Below are positions 22,575 to 33,212 of a stretch of 64,000 bases of DNA, in pieces. Below the pieces are notes generated by a model, which worked only from the letters and a program-made list of their open reading frames with translations, did not search any database and had not been told where the DNA came from. The first letter of the stretch is position 1, and each line of letters opens with the position of its first letter. The position numbers and the translations under genes were made by a program. This stretch comes from Bradyrhizobium xenonodulans. GTDB lineage: Bacteria; Pseudomonadota; Alphaproteobacteria; Rhizobiales; Xanthobacteraceae. The stretch is taken from NCBI RefSeq assembly GCF_027594865.1, contig NZ_CP089391.1:6416501-6480500 (forward strand), read 5' to 3'.

Positions 22575-23282
22575 ATGACCACCACGAATGCCGCCACCGC
22601 CCCCGCCGTCGTCTCCGGGACGACCGACCTCCCGAAATCCTCCTCGTCGAACTCGCTGAGCTCGAGCACGGGATCGACGCTCGCCGGCAACTTCCAGACC
22701 TTCCTGACGCTGCTGACCACGCAGCTGCAGAACCAGAACCCGCTGGATCCGCTCGACACCAACCAGTTCACCCAGCAGCTCGTGCAGTTCGCCGGCGTCG
22801 AGCAGCAGCTCAAGACCAACGATTCGCTGTCCCAGCTCGTCACCCTGCAGCAGACCACGCAGGCGACCCAGGCGCTGGGCTTCGTCGGCAAGACCGCGCT
22901 GGTCGACGGCTCGACCGCGACCATGACGAAATCGTCGGCGACCTGGCATCTCAACGTGCCCAGCGACTCCACCGTCGACATCACCGTCGCCAATTCCACC
23001 GGCCAGACCGTGTTCACCGGCAAATATACCGCCTCCGCCGGCACCGACATTCCCTTCACCTGGAACGGCATGGGCAATGACGGCACGCAATGGCCCGACG
23101 GCAAGTACACGATCACGGCGACCGGCAAGGACGTCGCGAACAACAATGTCGGCATCGCCGCGCAGGTGCAGGGTGTGGTGTCGTCGGTCGACCTGACCCA
23201 GTCGCCGCCGCTGCTCACCATCGACGGCGCCAGCTACACCTTGAGCCAGGTGAAGAGCATCATCGCCACCAGCAGCAATTAG
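22575..23282 (+). CDS. flgD: Flagellar hook capping protein FlgD
   Basis: The 235-residue protein has the FlgD N-terminal signature FQTFLTLLTTQLQNQNPLDP followed by LDTNQFTQQLVQFAGVEQQL, and the C-terminal Ig/tudor-like domain with FTWNGMGNDGTQWPDGKYTI. FlgD sits at the hook tip and guides hook subunit assembly. AGGAGTATTCGCAA before the ATG is a good ribosome binding site. It is cotranscribed with fliK from the sigma-54-type promoter. Confidence 0.93.
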   Translation: MTTTNAATAPAVVSGTTDLPKSSSSNSLSSSTGSTLAGNFQTFLTLLTTQLQNQNPLDPLDTNQFTQQLVQFAGVEQQLKTNDSLSQLVTLQQTTQATQALGFVGKTALVDGSTATMTKSSATWHLNVPSDSTVDITVANSTGQTVFTGKYTASAGTDIPFTWNGMGNDGTQWPDGKYTITATGKDVANNNVGIAAQVQGVVSSVDLTQSPPLLTIDGASYTLSQVKSIIATSSN

Positions 23283-23497
23283 CGCTCGCGCGGCGCCTGA
23301 TGCGCACCATTCGTTAGTAAAGTATTTACGAAGACCCCCTCGACCGGCCCGGACGCAACCGTCCCGCCGGCCGGGACAGGCGCGTTCCCGTCATTTTCAA
23401 CGAGAATTGTATTGAAGCCTTAGGCTTAGCGGATTTTTAAGCCCGCACGCGTAGGGTTACGGCGTGAGTTCAGTGGTTGAGAGTTTGTGAGTACGCC

Positions 23498-23773
23498 ATG
23501 ACAGAACCCCATCGCCCGAGGGTAAAATACGTCATCGGGCCGGACGGCAGTCCGCTGACGATCGCTGATCTGCCTGCACCCGGCACCAAACGCTGGGTCA
23601 TCCGCCGCAAGGCCGAAGTCGTCGCCGCTGTGCGTGGCGGGCTTCTCTCCCTCGAGGAGGCCTGCAGCCGTTATACCCTGACGGTCGACGAATTCCTCTC
23701 CTGGCAGTTTTCCATCGACCAGCACGGTCTGGCGGGTCTTCGCACCACCCGCATCCAGCAATATCGCCAGTAA
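23498..23773 (+). CDS. sciP: CtrA inhibitor SciP (DUF1153)
   Basis: The 91-residue protein starts MTEPHRPRVKYVIGPDGSPL and has the helix-turn-helix core KRWVIRRKAEVVAAVRGGLL, LSLEEACSRYTLTVDEFLSW, and the end GLAGLRTTRIQQYRQ, an almost full match to the alphaproteobacterial SciP pattern. In Caulobacter SciP binds CtrA and blocks transcription of CtrA-dependent genes, many of them flagellar. Its place between flgD and fliF is a conserved arrangement. A strong terminator follows at 23804-23837. Confidence 0.9.
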   Translation: MTEPHRPRVKYVIGPDGSPLTIADLPAPGTKRWVIRRKAEVVAAVRGGLLSLEEACSRYTLTVDEFLSWQFSIDQHGLAGLRTTRIQQYRQ

Positions 23774-23803
23774 GCGATCCGGAAATCTGCGGCTTTTGAC
23801 GAA

Positions 23804-23837
23804 AATCGGCCTCGCCCCGCGAGGCCGATTTTTTTCA
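23804..23837 (+). terminator. Rho-independent terminator of sciP
   Basis: AATCGGCCTCG (23804-23814) pairs with CGAGGCCGATT (23820-23830) around a 5-base loop, followed by a run of T residues. Confidence 0.9.
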
Positions 23838-23870
23838 TATCCGCCATTGGCGCCACTTTTGTCCCAGCTC

Positions 23871-23888
23871 TTAACCTTCGTTAACCAT
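23871..23888 (+). promoter_or_regulatory. CtrA-like binding site upstream of fliF
   Basis: TTAACCTTCG then TTAACCAT: two TTAA half sites, 6 bases apart (consensus TTAA-N7-TTAA), the second matching the 8-base TTAACCAT form. It lies 78-95 bases before the fliF start and next to sciP, whose product inhibits CtrA in related bacteria. Confidence 0.45.
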
Positions 23889-23965
23889 ATCGAAACCATC
23901 ACCTAGGCAATAATTGCCCAGTCGGCCTTTCCAGTGAAAGCAGCCGAAGCTGTCGGGGCGGTTGC

Positions 23966-25579
23966 TTGCAAGGTCTTGCGGACTTTTTGAAGGGTATCGG
24001 AGCCGCCCGGTTCGGGGCGATGATCGCGGTCACCGCCGCGCTCATCGGCTTTTTCGCGTTCGTCATCATGCGCGTCACCACGCCGCAGATGACGACGCTG
24101 TTCACCGACCTCTCGGTCGAGGACTCCTCCGGCATTATCAAGGACCTGGAGCGCCAGGGCATCCAGTTCGAGATCCGGAACGAGGGCAGCATCATCATGG
24201 TGCCCAAGGACAAGGTCACCCGCCTGCGGATGAAGCTCGCCGAGGGCGGACTGCCCAAGGGCGGCGGCGTCGGCTACGAGGTGTTCGACAAGTCGGACGC
24301 GCTCGGCACCACCTCCTTCGTCCAGAACATCAATCATCTCCGCGCCCTCGAAGGCGAGCTCGCCCGCACCATCCGGGCCATCGACCGCATCCAGGCCGCC
24401 CGCGTCCACCTCGTGCTACCCGAGCGCCCGCTGTTCTCGCGCGAGGCGCCGGAGCCGTCGGCCTCGATCGTGGTCCGCGTCCGCGGCTCGCTCGAGGCCC
24501 AGCAGATCCGCGCCATCCGCCACCTCGTCGCCTCCGCCGTCAACGGGCTGAAGCCGCAGCGGGTCTCGATCGTCGACGAGGCCGGCCAGCTCCTTGCCGA
24601 TGGCGCCGCGGCCGATCCGGAGCAGGCGGTCGGCGACGAGCGCCGCATCTCGTTCGAGAAGCGGATGCGCAAGCAGGTCGAGGAGATCGTCTCTTCCGTG
24701 GTCGGCTCGGGCCGCGCCCGGGTGCAGCTCTCCGCCGATTTCGACTTCAACAAGGTCACCCAGACCTCGGACAAGTTCGACCCCGAGGGCCGCGTGCTGC
24801 GCTCGAGCCAGACCCGCGAAGAGCAGAGCATGACCGCCGACAACAACGGCCAGGTCACGGTCAACAACGAGCTGCCCGGCAACCAGCAGAACAGCGGCGT
24901 GGCGGCAAAGGACCAGAGCAAGAAGACCGAAGAGACCAACAATTACGAGATCTCCCGCACCACCAAGACCGAGGTGACCGAGGCCGGCCGGGTCAACCGC
25001 ATCTCGGTCGCGGTGCTGGTCGACGGCATCTATTCCAAGAACGACAAGGGCGAGCTGGCCTATCAGGACCGCACCAAGGAGCAGCTCGACCGCATCTCCG
25101 CGCTGGTGCGCTCGGCGATCGGCTTCGACCAGAAGCGCGGCGACCAGGTCGAGGTCGTGAATCTGCGCTTTGCCGACGCCCCCTCCACCGCCCCGATCGG
25201 CGAGCCCGGCGGCTTCCTCGGCATGCTCCAGTTCACCAAGGACGACGTCATGTACTTCGTCGAGCTCGGCGTGATGATGCTGCTCGGCCTCGTCGTGCTG
25301 TTCCTGGTGATCCGCCCGCTGGTCAAGCGCATCCTCGCCTCCGACGAGGTCGCCGCCGCCATCTCCGGCGTCCTCACCGGCCCGGTGGCCTCGGAAGAGG
25401 CCGCGCCCGCCGCCGGCCAAGCGCTCCTGCCAGGCGGCGCCGCGAGCGCGATCGACGTCGCCACCATCCAGGGCCAGGTCCACGCCCAATCCGTGCATCG
25501 CGTCGGCGAACTCGCCGAGCGCAACCCCAACGAAACCGTCGCCATCGTTCGCCAATGGCTGAGCGAATCCGCAAAATGA
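23966..25579 (+). CDS. fliF: Flagellar MS-ring protein FliF
   Basis: The 537-residue protein has a membrane segment near residues 22-42 (MIAVTAALIGFFAFVIMRVT), the ring-building domains (FTDLSVEDSSGIIKDLERQG, IDRIQAARVHLVLPERPLFS, LVASAVNGLKPQRVSIVDEA), a flexible Asn/Gln-rich linker, and a second membrane segment near 430-452 (FVELGVMMLLGLVVLFLVIR). The C-terminal tail binds FliG. FliF forms the inner-membrane MS ring of the flagellar base. The start is a TTG at 23966 (Leu-Gln-Gly-Leu-Ala), as no ATG or GTG is available in frame and the protein pattern begins there. Confidence 0.93.
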   Translation: MQGLADFLKGIGAARFGAMIAVTAALIGFFAFVIMRVTTPQMTTLFTDLSVEDSSGIIKDLERQGIQFEIRNEGSIIMVPKDKVTRLRMKLAEGGLPKGGGVGYEVFDKSDALGTTSFVQNINHLRALEGELARTIRAIDRIQAARVHLVLPERPLFSREAPEPSASIVVRVRGSLEAQQIRAIRHLVASAVNGLKPQRVSIVDEAGQLLADGAAADPEQAVGDERRISFEKRMRKQVEEIVSSVVGSGRARVQLSADFDFNKVTQTSDKFDPEGRVLRSSQTREEQSMTADNNGQVTVNNELPGNQQNSGVAAKDQSKKTEETNNYEISRTTKTEVTEAGRVNRISVAVLVDGIYSKNDKGELAYQDRTKEQLDRISALVRSAIGFDQKRGDQVEVVNLRFADAPSTAPIGEPGGFLGMLQFTKDDVMYFVELGVMMLLGLVVLFLVIRPLVKRILASDEVAAAISGVLTGPVASEEAAPAAGQALLPGGAASAIDVATIQGQVHAQSVHRVGELAERNPNETVAIVRQWLSESAK

Positions 25580-25597
25580 CCCGAGAAGTGATCTGAC

Positions 25598-26695
25598 ATG
25601 GCCGCCGCCCTGCAAAACGCCAACAGCAACGACATCACCAGCGTAATCTCCACGCTCGGTCAACGTGCCGGCAACCGCGCCAAGGACGGTAAGGCGGCCC
25701 AGGAACTGTCCGGACCGCGGCGCGCCGCGATCCTGATGCTGGCACTCGGCGAGCAATATGGCGGCAAGATCTGGGGCCTGCTCGACGACGACGAGGTGCG
25801 CCAGCTGTCGCTGGAGATGTCGACGCTCGGCACCGTCGAGGTCGAAACGGTGGAGGACATGCTGCTCGAATTCGTCTCGCGCATGTCGGCTTCGGGCGCA
25901 CTGATGGGCAATTTCGACGCCACCGAACGGCTGCTCCAGCAATACCTGCCGCCCGAGCGCGTCAACGGCATCATGGACGAGATCCGCGGCCCCGCCGGCC
26001 GCAACATGTGGGAGAAGCTCTCCAACGTGCAGGAAGAGGTGCTCGCCAACTACCTCAAGAACGAATATCCGCAGACCATCGCGGTGGTGCTGTCGAAGCT
26101 GAAGCCGGAGCATGCCGCCCGCGTGCTCGGCATCTTCCCGGAGGAGCTCGCGCTCGACGTCGTCAACCGCATGTTGAAGATGGAAGCGGTGCAGAAGGAG
26201 GTGATCGAGAGCGTCGAGAAGACCCTGCGCACCGAGTTCATGTCCAACCTGTCGCAGACCCGCCGCCGCGACGCCCACGAGGTGATGGCGGAAATCTTCA
26301 ACAATTTCGACCGCCAGACCGAAACCCGCTTCATCACCTCGCTGGAAGAGGACAACCGCGAATCGGCCGAGCGCATCAAGGCGCTGATGTTCACCTTCGA
26401 CGACCTGGTGAAGCTGGATTCCGGCTCGGCCCAGACCCTGATGCGCAATGTCGACAAGGACAAGCTCGGCGTCGCGCTCAAGAGCGCCAACGAGGACGTC
26501 CGCAACTTCTTCTTCGGCAACATGTCCTCGCGCGCAGCAAAAATGCTCCAGGACGACATGGCTGCGATGGGCCCGGTGCGCCTGCGCGACGTCGACGAGG
26601 CCCAGGCGCTGCTGGTCAACCTCGCAAAGGACCTCGCCGCCAAGGGCGAGATCATGCTGACCAAGAACCGTGCCGACGACGAACTGGTGTATTGA
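25598..26695 (+). CDS. fliG: Flagellar motor switch protein FliG
   Basis: The 365-residue protein has all three FliG domains: N-terminal [20 protein letters not shown], middle with the EHAA signature ([20 protein letters not shown]) and C-terminal charged torque helix ([20 protein letters not shown]). It is the rotor component that meets the stator and joins FliF to FliM/FliN. It starts 19 bases after fliF and its stop overlaps the fliH start (TGATG), so expression is coupled. Confidence 0.95.
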   Translation: MAAALQNANSNDITSVISTLGQRAGNRAKDGKAAQELSGPRRAAILMLALGEQYGGKIWGLLDDDEVRQLSLEMSTLGTVEVETVEDMLLEFVSRMSASGALMGNFDATERLLQQYLPPERVNGIMDEIRGPAGRNMWEKLSNVQEEVLANYLKNEYPQTIAVVLSKLKPEHAARVLGIFPEELALDVVNRMLKMEAVQKEVIESVEKTLRTEFMSNLSQTRRRDAHEVMAEIFNNFDRQTETRFITSLEEDNRESAERIKALMFTFDDLVKLDSGSAQTLMRNVDKDKLGVALKSANEDVRNFFFGNMSSRAAKMLQDDMAAMGPVRLRDVDEAQALLVNLAKDLAAKGEIMLTKNRADDELVY

Positions 26696-27318
26696 TGGGC
26701 GCTCCGGCAAAATTCCTGTTCGACACCGACTTCGCGGCGCCCGAGCGGACGACGCGCGAGAAGGCTGCGACCGCGGCCGAGATCGCCCAGAAGGTCGCGG
26801 AGGCCGAAGCGCGCGCCTACCAGGACGGCTTTGCCGCCGGCCAGCGCGAAGCCAAGGCCGAGAGCGACCGCCGCGTCGCACTCGCCATGGAAGAGATCAA
26901 CATCGCGGTCCGGGGCATCGCGTCCGGCATCGGCAACATCGAGTCCAGGATGGAGACCGAGGCGGTCGACGTCGCGGTGGCGGTGGCGCGCAAGCTGTGC
27001 GCCGATCTGGTCGCCGCCGAGCCGCTCGGCGAGATCATGGCGCTGGTCAAGGACTGCTTCTCGCATCTGGTCGCGACCCCGCACCTCGTCGTGCGCATCA
27101 ACGACGCGCTCTACGACGCCGCACGCGAAAAGATCGAGCGGCTCGCCAAGCAGAGCGGCTTCGAGGGCCGGCTGGTGATCCTGGCCGAGCCTGAAATCGC
27201 CACCGGCGACTGCCGGATCGAATGGGCCGATGGCGGCGTCGTGCTGGAACGCAGCGCCATCGCGGCCAAGATCGACGAAATGGTCGGACGCTATATCGCG
27301 TCCCGCAGGGGGAGCTAA
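26695..27318 (+). CDS. fliH: Flagellar assembly protein FliH
   Basis: The 207-residue protein starts [20 protein letters not shown], overlapping the fliG stop. A coiled coil (AAEIAQKVAEAEARAYQDGF, AGQREAKAESDRRVALAMEE) precedes the C-terminal domain (VAVAVARKLCADLVAAEPLG, GDCRIEWADGGVVLERSAIA). FliH controls the FliI ATPase that drives flagellar export. No fliI gene is in this operon, so it must be elsewhere in the genome. Confidence 0.85.
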   Translation: MGAPAKFLFDTDFAAPERTTREKAATAAEIAQKVAEAEARAYQDGFAAGQREAKAESDRRVALAMEEINIAVRGIASGIGNIESRMETEAVDVAVAVARKLCADLVAAEPLGEIMALVKDCFSHLVATPHLVVRINDALYDAAREKIERLAKQSGFEGRLVILAEPEIATGDCRIEWADGGVVLERSAIAAKIDEMVGRYIASRRGS

Positions 27319-27321
27319 GCC

Positions 27322-27672
27322 ATGAGCGACACCGACGGACAGGTCCCGCTGCCCGATCTCAACGGCCCGATGCCGCCTGCCGGCACCGACGTCGGCTACA
27401 CCGAGGACGAATATGCGGCGCGCGCCGCCGCCGACCTCGAGGCCGTGTTCGACGTGCCGGTGCAGGTCTCGGCCGTGCTCGGCCGCTCCAAGATGGACGT
27501 CAGCGAGCTGTTGAAGCTCGGGCCCGGCACGGTGCTCGAGCTCGACCGCCGCGTCGGCGAGGCCATCGACATCTACGTCAACAACAAGCTGGTCGCCCGC
27601 GGCGAAGTCGTCCTGGTCGAGGACAAGCTCGGCGTGACCATGACCGAAATCATCAAGACCGAACGCGCTTAA
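27322..27672 (+). CDS. fliN: Flagellar motor switch protein FliN
   Basis: The 116-residue protein has an acidic, Pro-rich N-terminus and the surface-of-antigens SpoA domain from about residue 43: VFDVPVQVSAVLGRSKMDVS, ELLKLGPGTVLELDRRVGEA and IYVNNKLVARGEVVLVEDKL. FliN with FliM forms the C-ring that controls rotation direction and export. Its ATG lies 3 bases after the fliH stop. Confidence 0.93.
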   Translation: MSDTDGQVPLPDLNGPMPPAGTDVGYTEDEYAARAAADLEAVFDVPVQVSAVLGRSKMDVSELLKLGPGTVLELDRRVGEAIDIYVNNKLVARGEVVLVEDKLGVTMTEIIKTERA

Positions 27673-27726
27673 GGCGAACACAGGGAATGACGCGCGGCAG
27701 CGCGACCAGACGGACAGGAGACTGAC

Positions 27727-29112
<1,386 letters not shown>

Positions 29113-29139
29113 GCGCTTCTGCCCAACATTGAGGCTGCG

Positions 29140-29170
29140 AATGCCCGGGCTGGTCCCGGGCATTTTCTTT
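29140..29170 (+). terminator. Terminator of the fliF-flbD operon
   Basis: AATGCCCGGG (29140-29149) pairs with CCCGGGCATT (29155-29164) around CTGGT, followed by a T-rich TTCTTTT run. Confidence 0.85.
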
Positions 29171-29404
29171 TCGAGAAGAACGCAAAACGGTCACCACAAC
29201 CGGTGACGTCCGGCGAAAGCCAAGGCCATCACTCAGCGCACAACGGTAAGCCACCCCGACCCATTCGGAGCCACTCTTCCGCCGCGTGAAGCAGTTCACA
29301 ATCGAACCACAACAAGATGCTAGAGTGCTTAAGCCGCGCGACGTTGATGTCGGGCAGAGCCGCATCGGTCTCGCGAAACGTCCTTCACATCGAAAGGGCA
29401 TGCC

Positions 29405-30655
29405 ATGAAGCACTCGTCGTGGACCATCTTCCGCCTCTCTCTGATTGTAACACTGATCGCAGCCTCGGCGCCGCTTGCACGCGCCGACGTGATCATGGAT
29501 TGGAATGCAAAGGCCGACGCGATCGCCACCGAGAAGCAAATCCTTCCGGCGCCCCACAGCCGTGCCTTGTCCATGATGCACGTCGCAATGTTCGAGGCCC
29601 TCAACGCGATCGACCACCGATACGCCCCCTACAAGCTCTCCTTGACCGCGGACCGCTCGACGTCGCGGGAAGCTGCAGCGGCAGTTGCCGCTCACGACGT
29701 GCTGCTTTCGATTTATCCAGACCTCAAGCCGGACCTGGATGCGACCCTGACGAAGTCTCTAGTGCCGATCGCCGACGGCGAGTCCAAGATCGCCGGCATC
29801 GGCCTCGGAAAAGAGGCCGCGAGGCAGATCATCGAGCTCCGTGCGAATGATGGCAGCGCCGGTCCGGAAACTTACCGGCCCCTGACGACTCCGGGCGCCT
29901 ACGTTCCGACCACCGTCCCGCTTTTCTCGACTATTGGCGCGACGACACCCTGGGTCATGACCTCCGGGTCGCAGTTTCGCCCCGCGCCCCCGCCAGCACT
30001 TGGTTCAGAGGTGTGGACCCGCGATGTCAACGAAATCCGCGAGGCCGGTAGCCGAAGCAGCCCGACCCGGACGCCTGAGCAAACGACGATCGGTCGTTTC
30101 TGGTTCTTTGTCGGTGCCCGCACCTACAATCCGATCGTGAGGCAGGCAGCGATGGCCAAGGGCATGGATCTCGTCGACTGCGCCCGGCTGTACGCGTTGA
30201 CGTCAATCGCAGGCAACGACGCCCTCGTTGCCGTATTCGACGCAAAATACCATTACAATTTCTGGCGGCCGATCACGGCCATACGCAACGCCGACCTGAC
30301 GTCGAATGCGGCGACGCCTCGCGATGCATCATGGCTGCCGCTGGGGGACACGCCGATGCATCCGGAATACCCCTGCGCTCACTGCATCACGTCGGCCGCG
30401 ATTTCGACCGTGCTGCAGACCGTCGTTGGTGATTTCGGCGAGTTTTCGCTGACCAGCCCCACTGCACCGGGTGTCACACGCAAATGGACGCGGCTCCAGG
30501 ACTATAGCGACGAAGTCTCCAACGCCCGCATCTGGGCCGGCTTTCACTACCGGTTCTCGACCGAGATCGGCAAGGAGATGGGCCGGAAGATCGGTGCGCT
30601 GACTGTCACGACGCAGCTTCGCGGTGTGGAAGCGATGGCAGAGCCAAACCGATAA
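29405..30655 (+). CDS. Secreted vanadium-haloperoxidase/PAP2-superfamily protein
   Basis: The 416-residue protein has a signal peptide (MKHSSWTIFRLSLIVTLIAA, ARA cleavage). It carries the anion-binding pattern of the haloperoxidase/acid phosphatase superfamily: K-x6-RP as KYHYNFWRPIT, then PEYPCAHCITSAA where PSGH is expected, and R-x5-H as ARIWAGFHYRF. The basic and His residues are there, but the usual Ser-Gly before the His is Cys-Ala. It could be a periplasmic phosphatase or haloperoxidase. No metal or cofactor evidence is available. It is a single gene after the flagellar operon. Confidence 0.8.
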   Translation: MKHSSWTIFRLSLIVTLIAASAPLARADVIMDWNAKADAIATEKQILPAPHSRALSMMHVAMFEALNAIDHRYAPYKLSLTADRSTSREAAAAVAAHDVLLSIYPDLKPDLDATLTKSLVPIADGESKIAGIGLGKEAARQIIELRANDGSAGPETYRPLTTPGAYVPTTVPLFSTIGATTPWVMTSGSQFRPAPPPALGSEVWTRDVNEIREAGSRSSPTRTPEQTTIGRFWFFVGARTYNPIVRQAAMAKGMDLVDCARLYALTSIAGNDALVAVFDAKYHYNFWRPITAIRNADLTSNAATPRDASWLPLGDTPMHPEYPCAHCITSAAISTVLQTVVGDFGEFSLTSPTAPGVTRKWTRLQDYSDEVSNARIWAGFHYRFSTEIGKEMGRKIGALTVTTQLRGVEAMAEPNR

Positions 30656-30775
30656 GCTTGTGCATCGCCCCATCCGAGCTACGGGTGCGAACACATGGCG
30701 GCACCGCATCCGGCGACTAGGTCACGCCCACACAAGGCCCTATAACCCCCGCGTGAGAACCACGCGGGGAACAAC

Positions 30776-31924
30776 ATGTCTGAAGCTCAAATCACGGACT
30801 GGCTGGCGTCGCAGCGGCAGGCGATGATCGACCTGCTGCGCGATGTCGTGAACATCGATTCCGGATCCTATGACAAGGAAGGCGTCGATGCGGTCGGGGC
30901 GCGGTTCGAGCGGCACTTTGCCGAGCACGGCATTCCGTTCCGGCGCGAGGCCAACGCCACCTTCGGCGACGCGATCCATGCCGAGGTCGTAAAACCCGGC
31001 AGCAACGAGAAACCGGCGCTGCTGATGGGGCATCGCGACACCGTGTTCGGCAAAGGCGAGGCCGGGCGGCGTCCGTTCACGATCAAAGACGGTCGCGCCT
31101 ATGGGCCCGGCGTCGCCGACATGAAGTCCGGCGTCGTGATGAACATCTTCGTGGCGACCGCCTTCCACAAATTCGGCGGCAGCCCGCATCCGATCAAGGT
31201 GCTGATCACCTCCGACGAGGAGATCGGTTCGCCCTCCTCCCGCCCGGTGATCGAGCGTGAGGGGCGCGCCGCACGCGCCGTGTTCAATTCCGAGCCCGGC
31301 CGCCCCACCGGCAACGTCGTGACGGGCCGCAAGGGCGGCATCTTCATGCACATGGCCATCACCGGCAAAGCCGCACATTCCGGCGCCAATTTCGCCGCAG
31401 GCGTCAGCGCGATCGGCGAGCTCGCGCATAAGATCGTCCATATCCACGCGCTGACAAACCTCGACAAGGGCATCACGCTCAATGTCGGCCTCGTCTCGGG
31501 CGGGCAGTCCGTCAACACCACGGCGCCTTACGCCGAAGGCCAGATCGACCTGCGCTACGTCGATCCGGCCGACCGTGCGACGGTGATGGCCGCGATCGAA
31601 AAGATCGTCGCGACCTCATACGTGCCGGGCACCAGTGCGACACTGACGATCAAGGGCGAATTCGTCCCGGTGGTGCAGAGCGCGGATTCGAAGACGCTGT
31701 TCGAAGGCTATCAGGCCGCGGCAAGGCAGGTCGGCCTCACCACCCTCCAGGGCGAGTTCTCCGGCGGCTGCGCCGATTCCGGCTTCACCGCCGCCGTGGG
31801 TACGCCGACCATCTGCGGCCTCGGGCCGGTCGGCGGGCTCGCACACACGCCGGAGGAATATCTGGAGGTCGACAGCATCGTGCCGCGCGCCCAGGCGCTG
31901 GCGCTGGCGATCCTGCGGGGGTGA
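30776..31924 (+). CDS. M20-family metallopeptidase (carboxypeptidase G2-like)
   Basis: The 382-residue protein has the M20 zinc motifs: LLMGHRDTVF (first His and catalytic Asp), GPGVADMKSGVV (bridging Asp), TSDEEIGSPSS (catalytic Glu and zinc Glu), SEPGRPTG and the final GLAHTPEEYLEVDS His. The dimerisation domain starts near HMAITGKAAHSGANFAAG. It probably cleaves a glutamate or similar amide; the substrate cannot be told, and deacetylase or carboxypeptidase activity are both possible. There is no signal peptide, so it acts in the cytoplasm. Confidence 0.85.
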   Translation: MSEAQITDWLASQRQAMIDLLRDVVNIDSGSYDKEGVDAVGARFERHFAEHGIPFRREANATFGDAIHAEVVKPGSNEKPALLMGHRDTVFGKGEAGRRPFTIKDGRAYGPGVADMKSGVVMNIFVATAFHKFGGSPHPIKVLITSDEEIGSPSSRPVIEREGRAARAVFNSEPGRPTGNVVTGRKGGIFMHMAITGKAAHSGANFAAGVSAIGELAHKIVHIHALTNLDKGITLNVGLVSGGQSVNTTAPYAEGQIDLRYVDPADRATVMAAIEKIVATSYVPGTSATLTIKGEFVPVVQSADSKTLFEGYQAAARQVGLTTLQGEFSGGCADSGFTAAVGTPTICGLGPVGGLAHTPEEYLEVDSIVPRAQALALAILRG

Positions 31925-32015
31925 GTTCGCAGTGAGCGCGTAGAGTGGGTCGGCCACCCTACGCGCGCCGTTAGTTCGCCTTACGCACTCCCGAGATGAG
32001 GAGTGAGAGTCTCCC

Positions 32016-32561
32016 TCACACAATTCCCGCCGCGACCTGGCCGCGCAGGCGTTCCAGGCCGTGCAACGTTTCCGCGCAGGCGGCCGCGACCTCGACGCCC
32101 TTGATCGCAAAATGCCTGCGGAAGAAATCGTAGTGCACTTCGGTCTCGTGGAATTGCTGGGGCGTCAGCACGGCGGAAAACACCGGCACCTCGGTGCGGA
32201 GCTGCACGTCCATCAGCGCCTTGATCACGGTGTCGGCGACGAATTCGTGACGATAGATGCCGCCGTCGACGACGAGGCCGGCTGCGACGATCGCAGTGTA
32301 GCGCCGCGTCTTGGCGAGGACCTGCGCATGCAGCGGGATCTCGAACGAGCCCGGCACCTCGAACACGTCGACATGGGTGAGGTGGCGCGCCTCGGCCTCC
32401 TTCACGAAGGCGATGCGGGCCTCCTCGACCACGTCGCGGTGCCAGCAGGCCTGCACGAAGGCCACCCGCTGCGGTTTTGCGAAGCGTGGATGCTCGGTCA
32501 CGGGAACCGGCGGTTGTGTTTGGGACGTTTCGGTTTGGGGATCTTGCAACATCTGATTCAT
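32016..32561 (-). CDS. ribH2: 6,7-dimethyl-8-ribityllumazine synthase, RibH2 type
   Basis: The 181-residue protein has the lumazine synthase core: VAFVQACWHRDVVEEARIAF, VFEVPGSFEIPLHAQVLAKT and YTAIVAAGLVVDGGIYRHEF, then VQLRTEVPVFSAVLTPQQFH. The GGIYRHEFV segment differs from the GDTPHFEYV of standard RibH, as in the second rhizobial synthase RibH2. A 25-residue N-terminal extension precedes the fold. It condenses 5-amino-ribitylaminouracil with dihydroxybutanone phosphate. An FMN riboswitch precedes it, and no other rib gene is next to it. Confidence 0.9.
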   Translation of the reverse strand: MNQMLQDPQTETSQTQPPVPVTEHPRFAKPQRVAFVQACWHRDVVEEARIAFVKEAEARHLTHVDVFEVPGSFEIPLHAQVLAKTRRYTAIVAAGLVVDGGIYRHEFVADTVIKALMDVQLRTEVPVFSAVLTPQQFHETEVHYDFFRRHFAIKGVEVAAACAETLHGLERLRGQVAAGIV

Positions 32562-32645
32562 GGCTTTCCTTCAAAGGACCAGAATCAGGGCACACGGAAC
32601 GACAAACAGCCGCATCTTGCGATGCGTCTGCCACCGACCGTTCTC

Positions 32646-32809
32646 TTTCATCCGGACTTTAACCGTCGGCTTCGGAGTTGCACCGAATCTGCTGACCCTT
32701 CCCTTCGAGAAATCCTTTTCAGGATAATACCTTGGGGAAGGCGCTCGCGGGCTTGGGCCTTTCGGCCCTTACCGCCGGTGGGGACTTTCACCCCGCCCTG
32801 AGAACATCG
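32646..32809 (-). promoter_or_regulatory. FMN riboswitch (RFN element) of ribH2
   Basis: Read on the minus strand the element starts GATGTTCTCAGGGCGGGGTG, continues AAAGTCCCCACCGGCGGTAA, and ends GGTGCAACTCCGAAGCCGAC then GGTTAAAGTCCGGATG. All conserved RFN blocks are there, including AGGGCGGGGTGAAAGTCCCC, ACCGGCGGTA, CAGCAGATTCGGTG and CCGACGGTTAAAGTCCGGATG. It should turn down ribH2 when FMN is plentiful; the 84-base stretch between it and the ATG holds the expression platform. Confidence 0.93.
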
Positions 32810-33212
32810 GCCGTCCGGAATGAACGGCCTGAGGCGAAATATGACGCCGGTTCGGGGCCGCAGCAAGCGTGTTCCGCATGAAAAACCGCATGGTCCCATG
32901 CCGCTGGGGCGGTGCGGCCCTCGCGCCGCGGAATTAACGATTGGCGCTTTTCGGGAATCCGATTCCTGTTTGTTCTCATTCGTTAAGAATTGTGGCCGAG
33001 ATGAGCTGTGGACGAACGAGTCCTGGCTTGTGGACGGACTCGGCAGCCAGTTGCGCAGATTCCGCAAATCACATCAGTTGATCCGCGACAGGCCGCGTTG
33101 GTCCGAAGGAGATCGCGAAAGCGACTCCGGAGATCACCAAGTTTAGGGAGCGCGCGCCGGACCCAACCGCGTGCGTATCAAAGACAACAAGAAGGCAAGA
33201 GGTCGAGACGGC
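32810..33212. other. Intergenic region between the riboswitch and the YbjN gene
   Basis: About 400 bases with no convincing coding frame. It must hold the ribH2 promoter (leftward) and the YbjN-gene promoter (rightward). TTAA motifs occur near 32934 and 32982 but not at CtrA spacing. Confidence 0.4.

Noticed and set aside
20966..23221. A 751-codon open frame antisense to fliK and flgD
   Set aside because: High-GC antisense shadow of real genes; no ribosome binding site and low-complexity composition.
23956..23970. A sigma-54-like sequence (GGGGCGGTTGCTTGCA) just upstream of fliF
   Set aside because: The -12 part overlaps the TTG start codon at 23966, so transcription from it would begin inside the gene; the -24 part is also poor.
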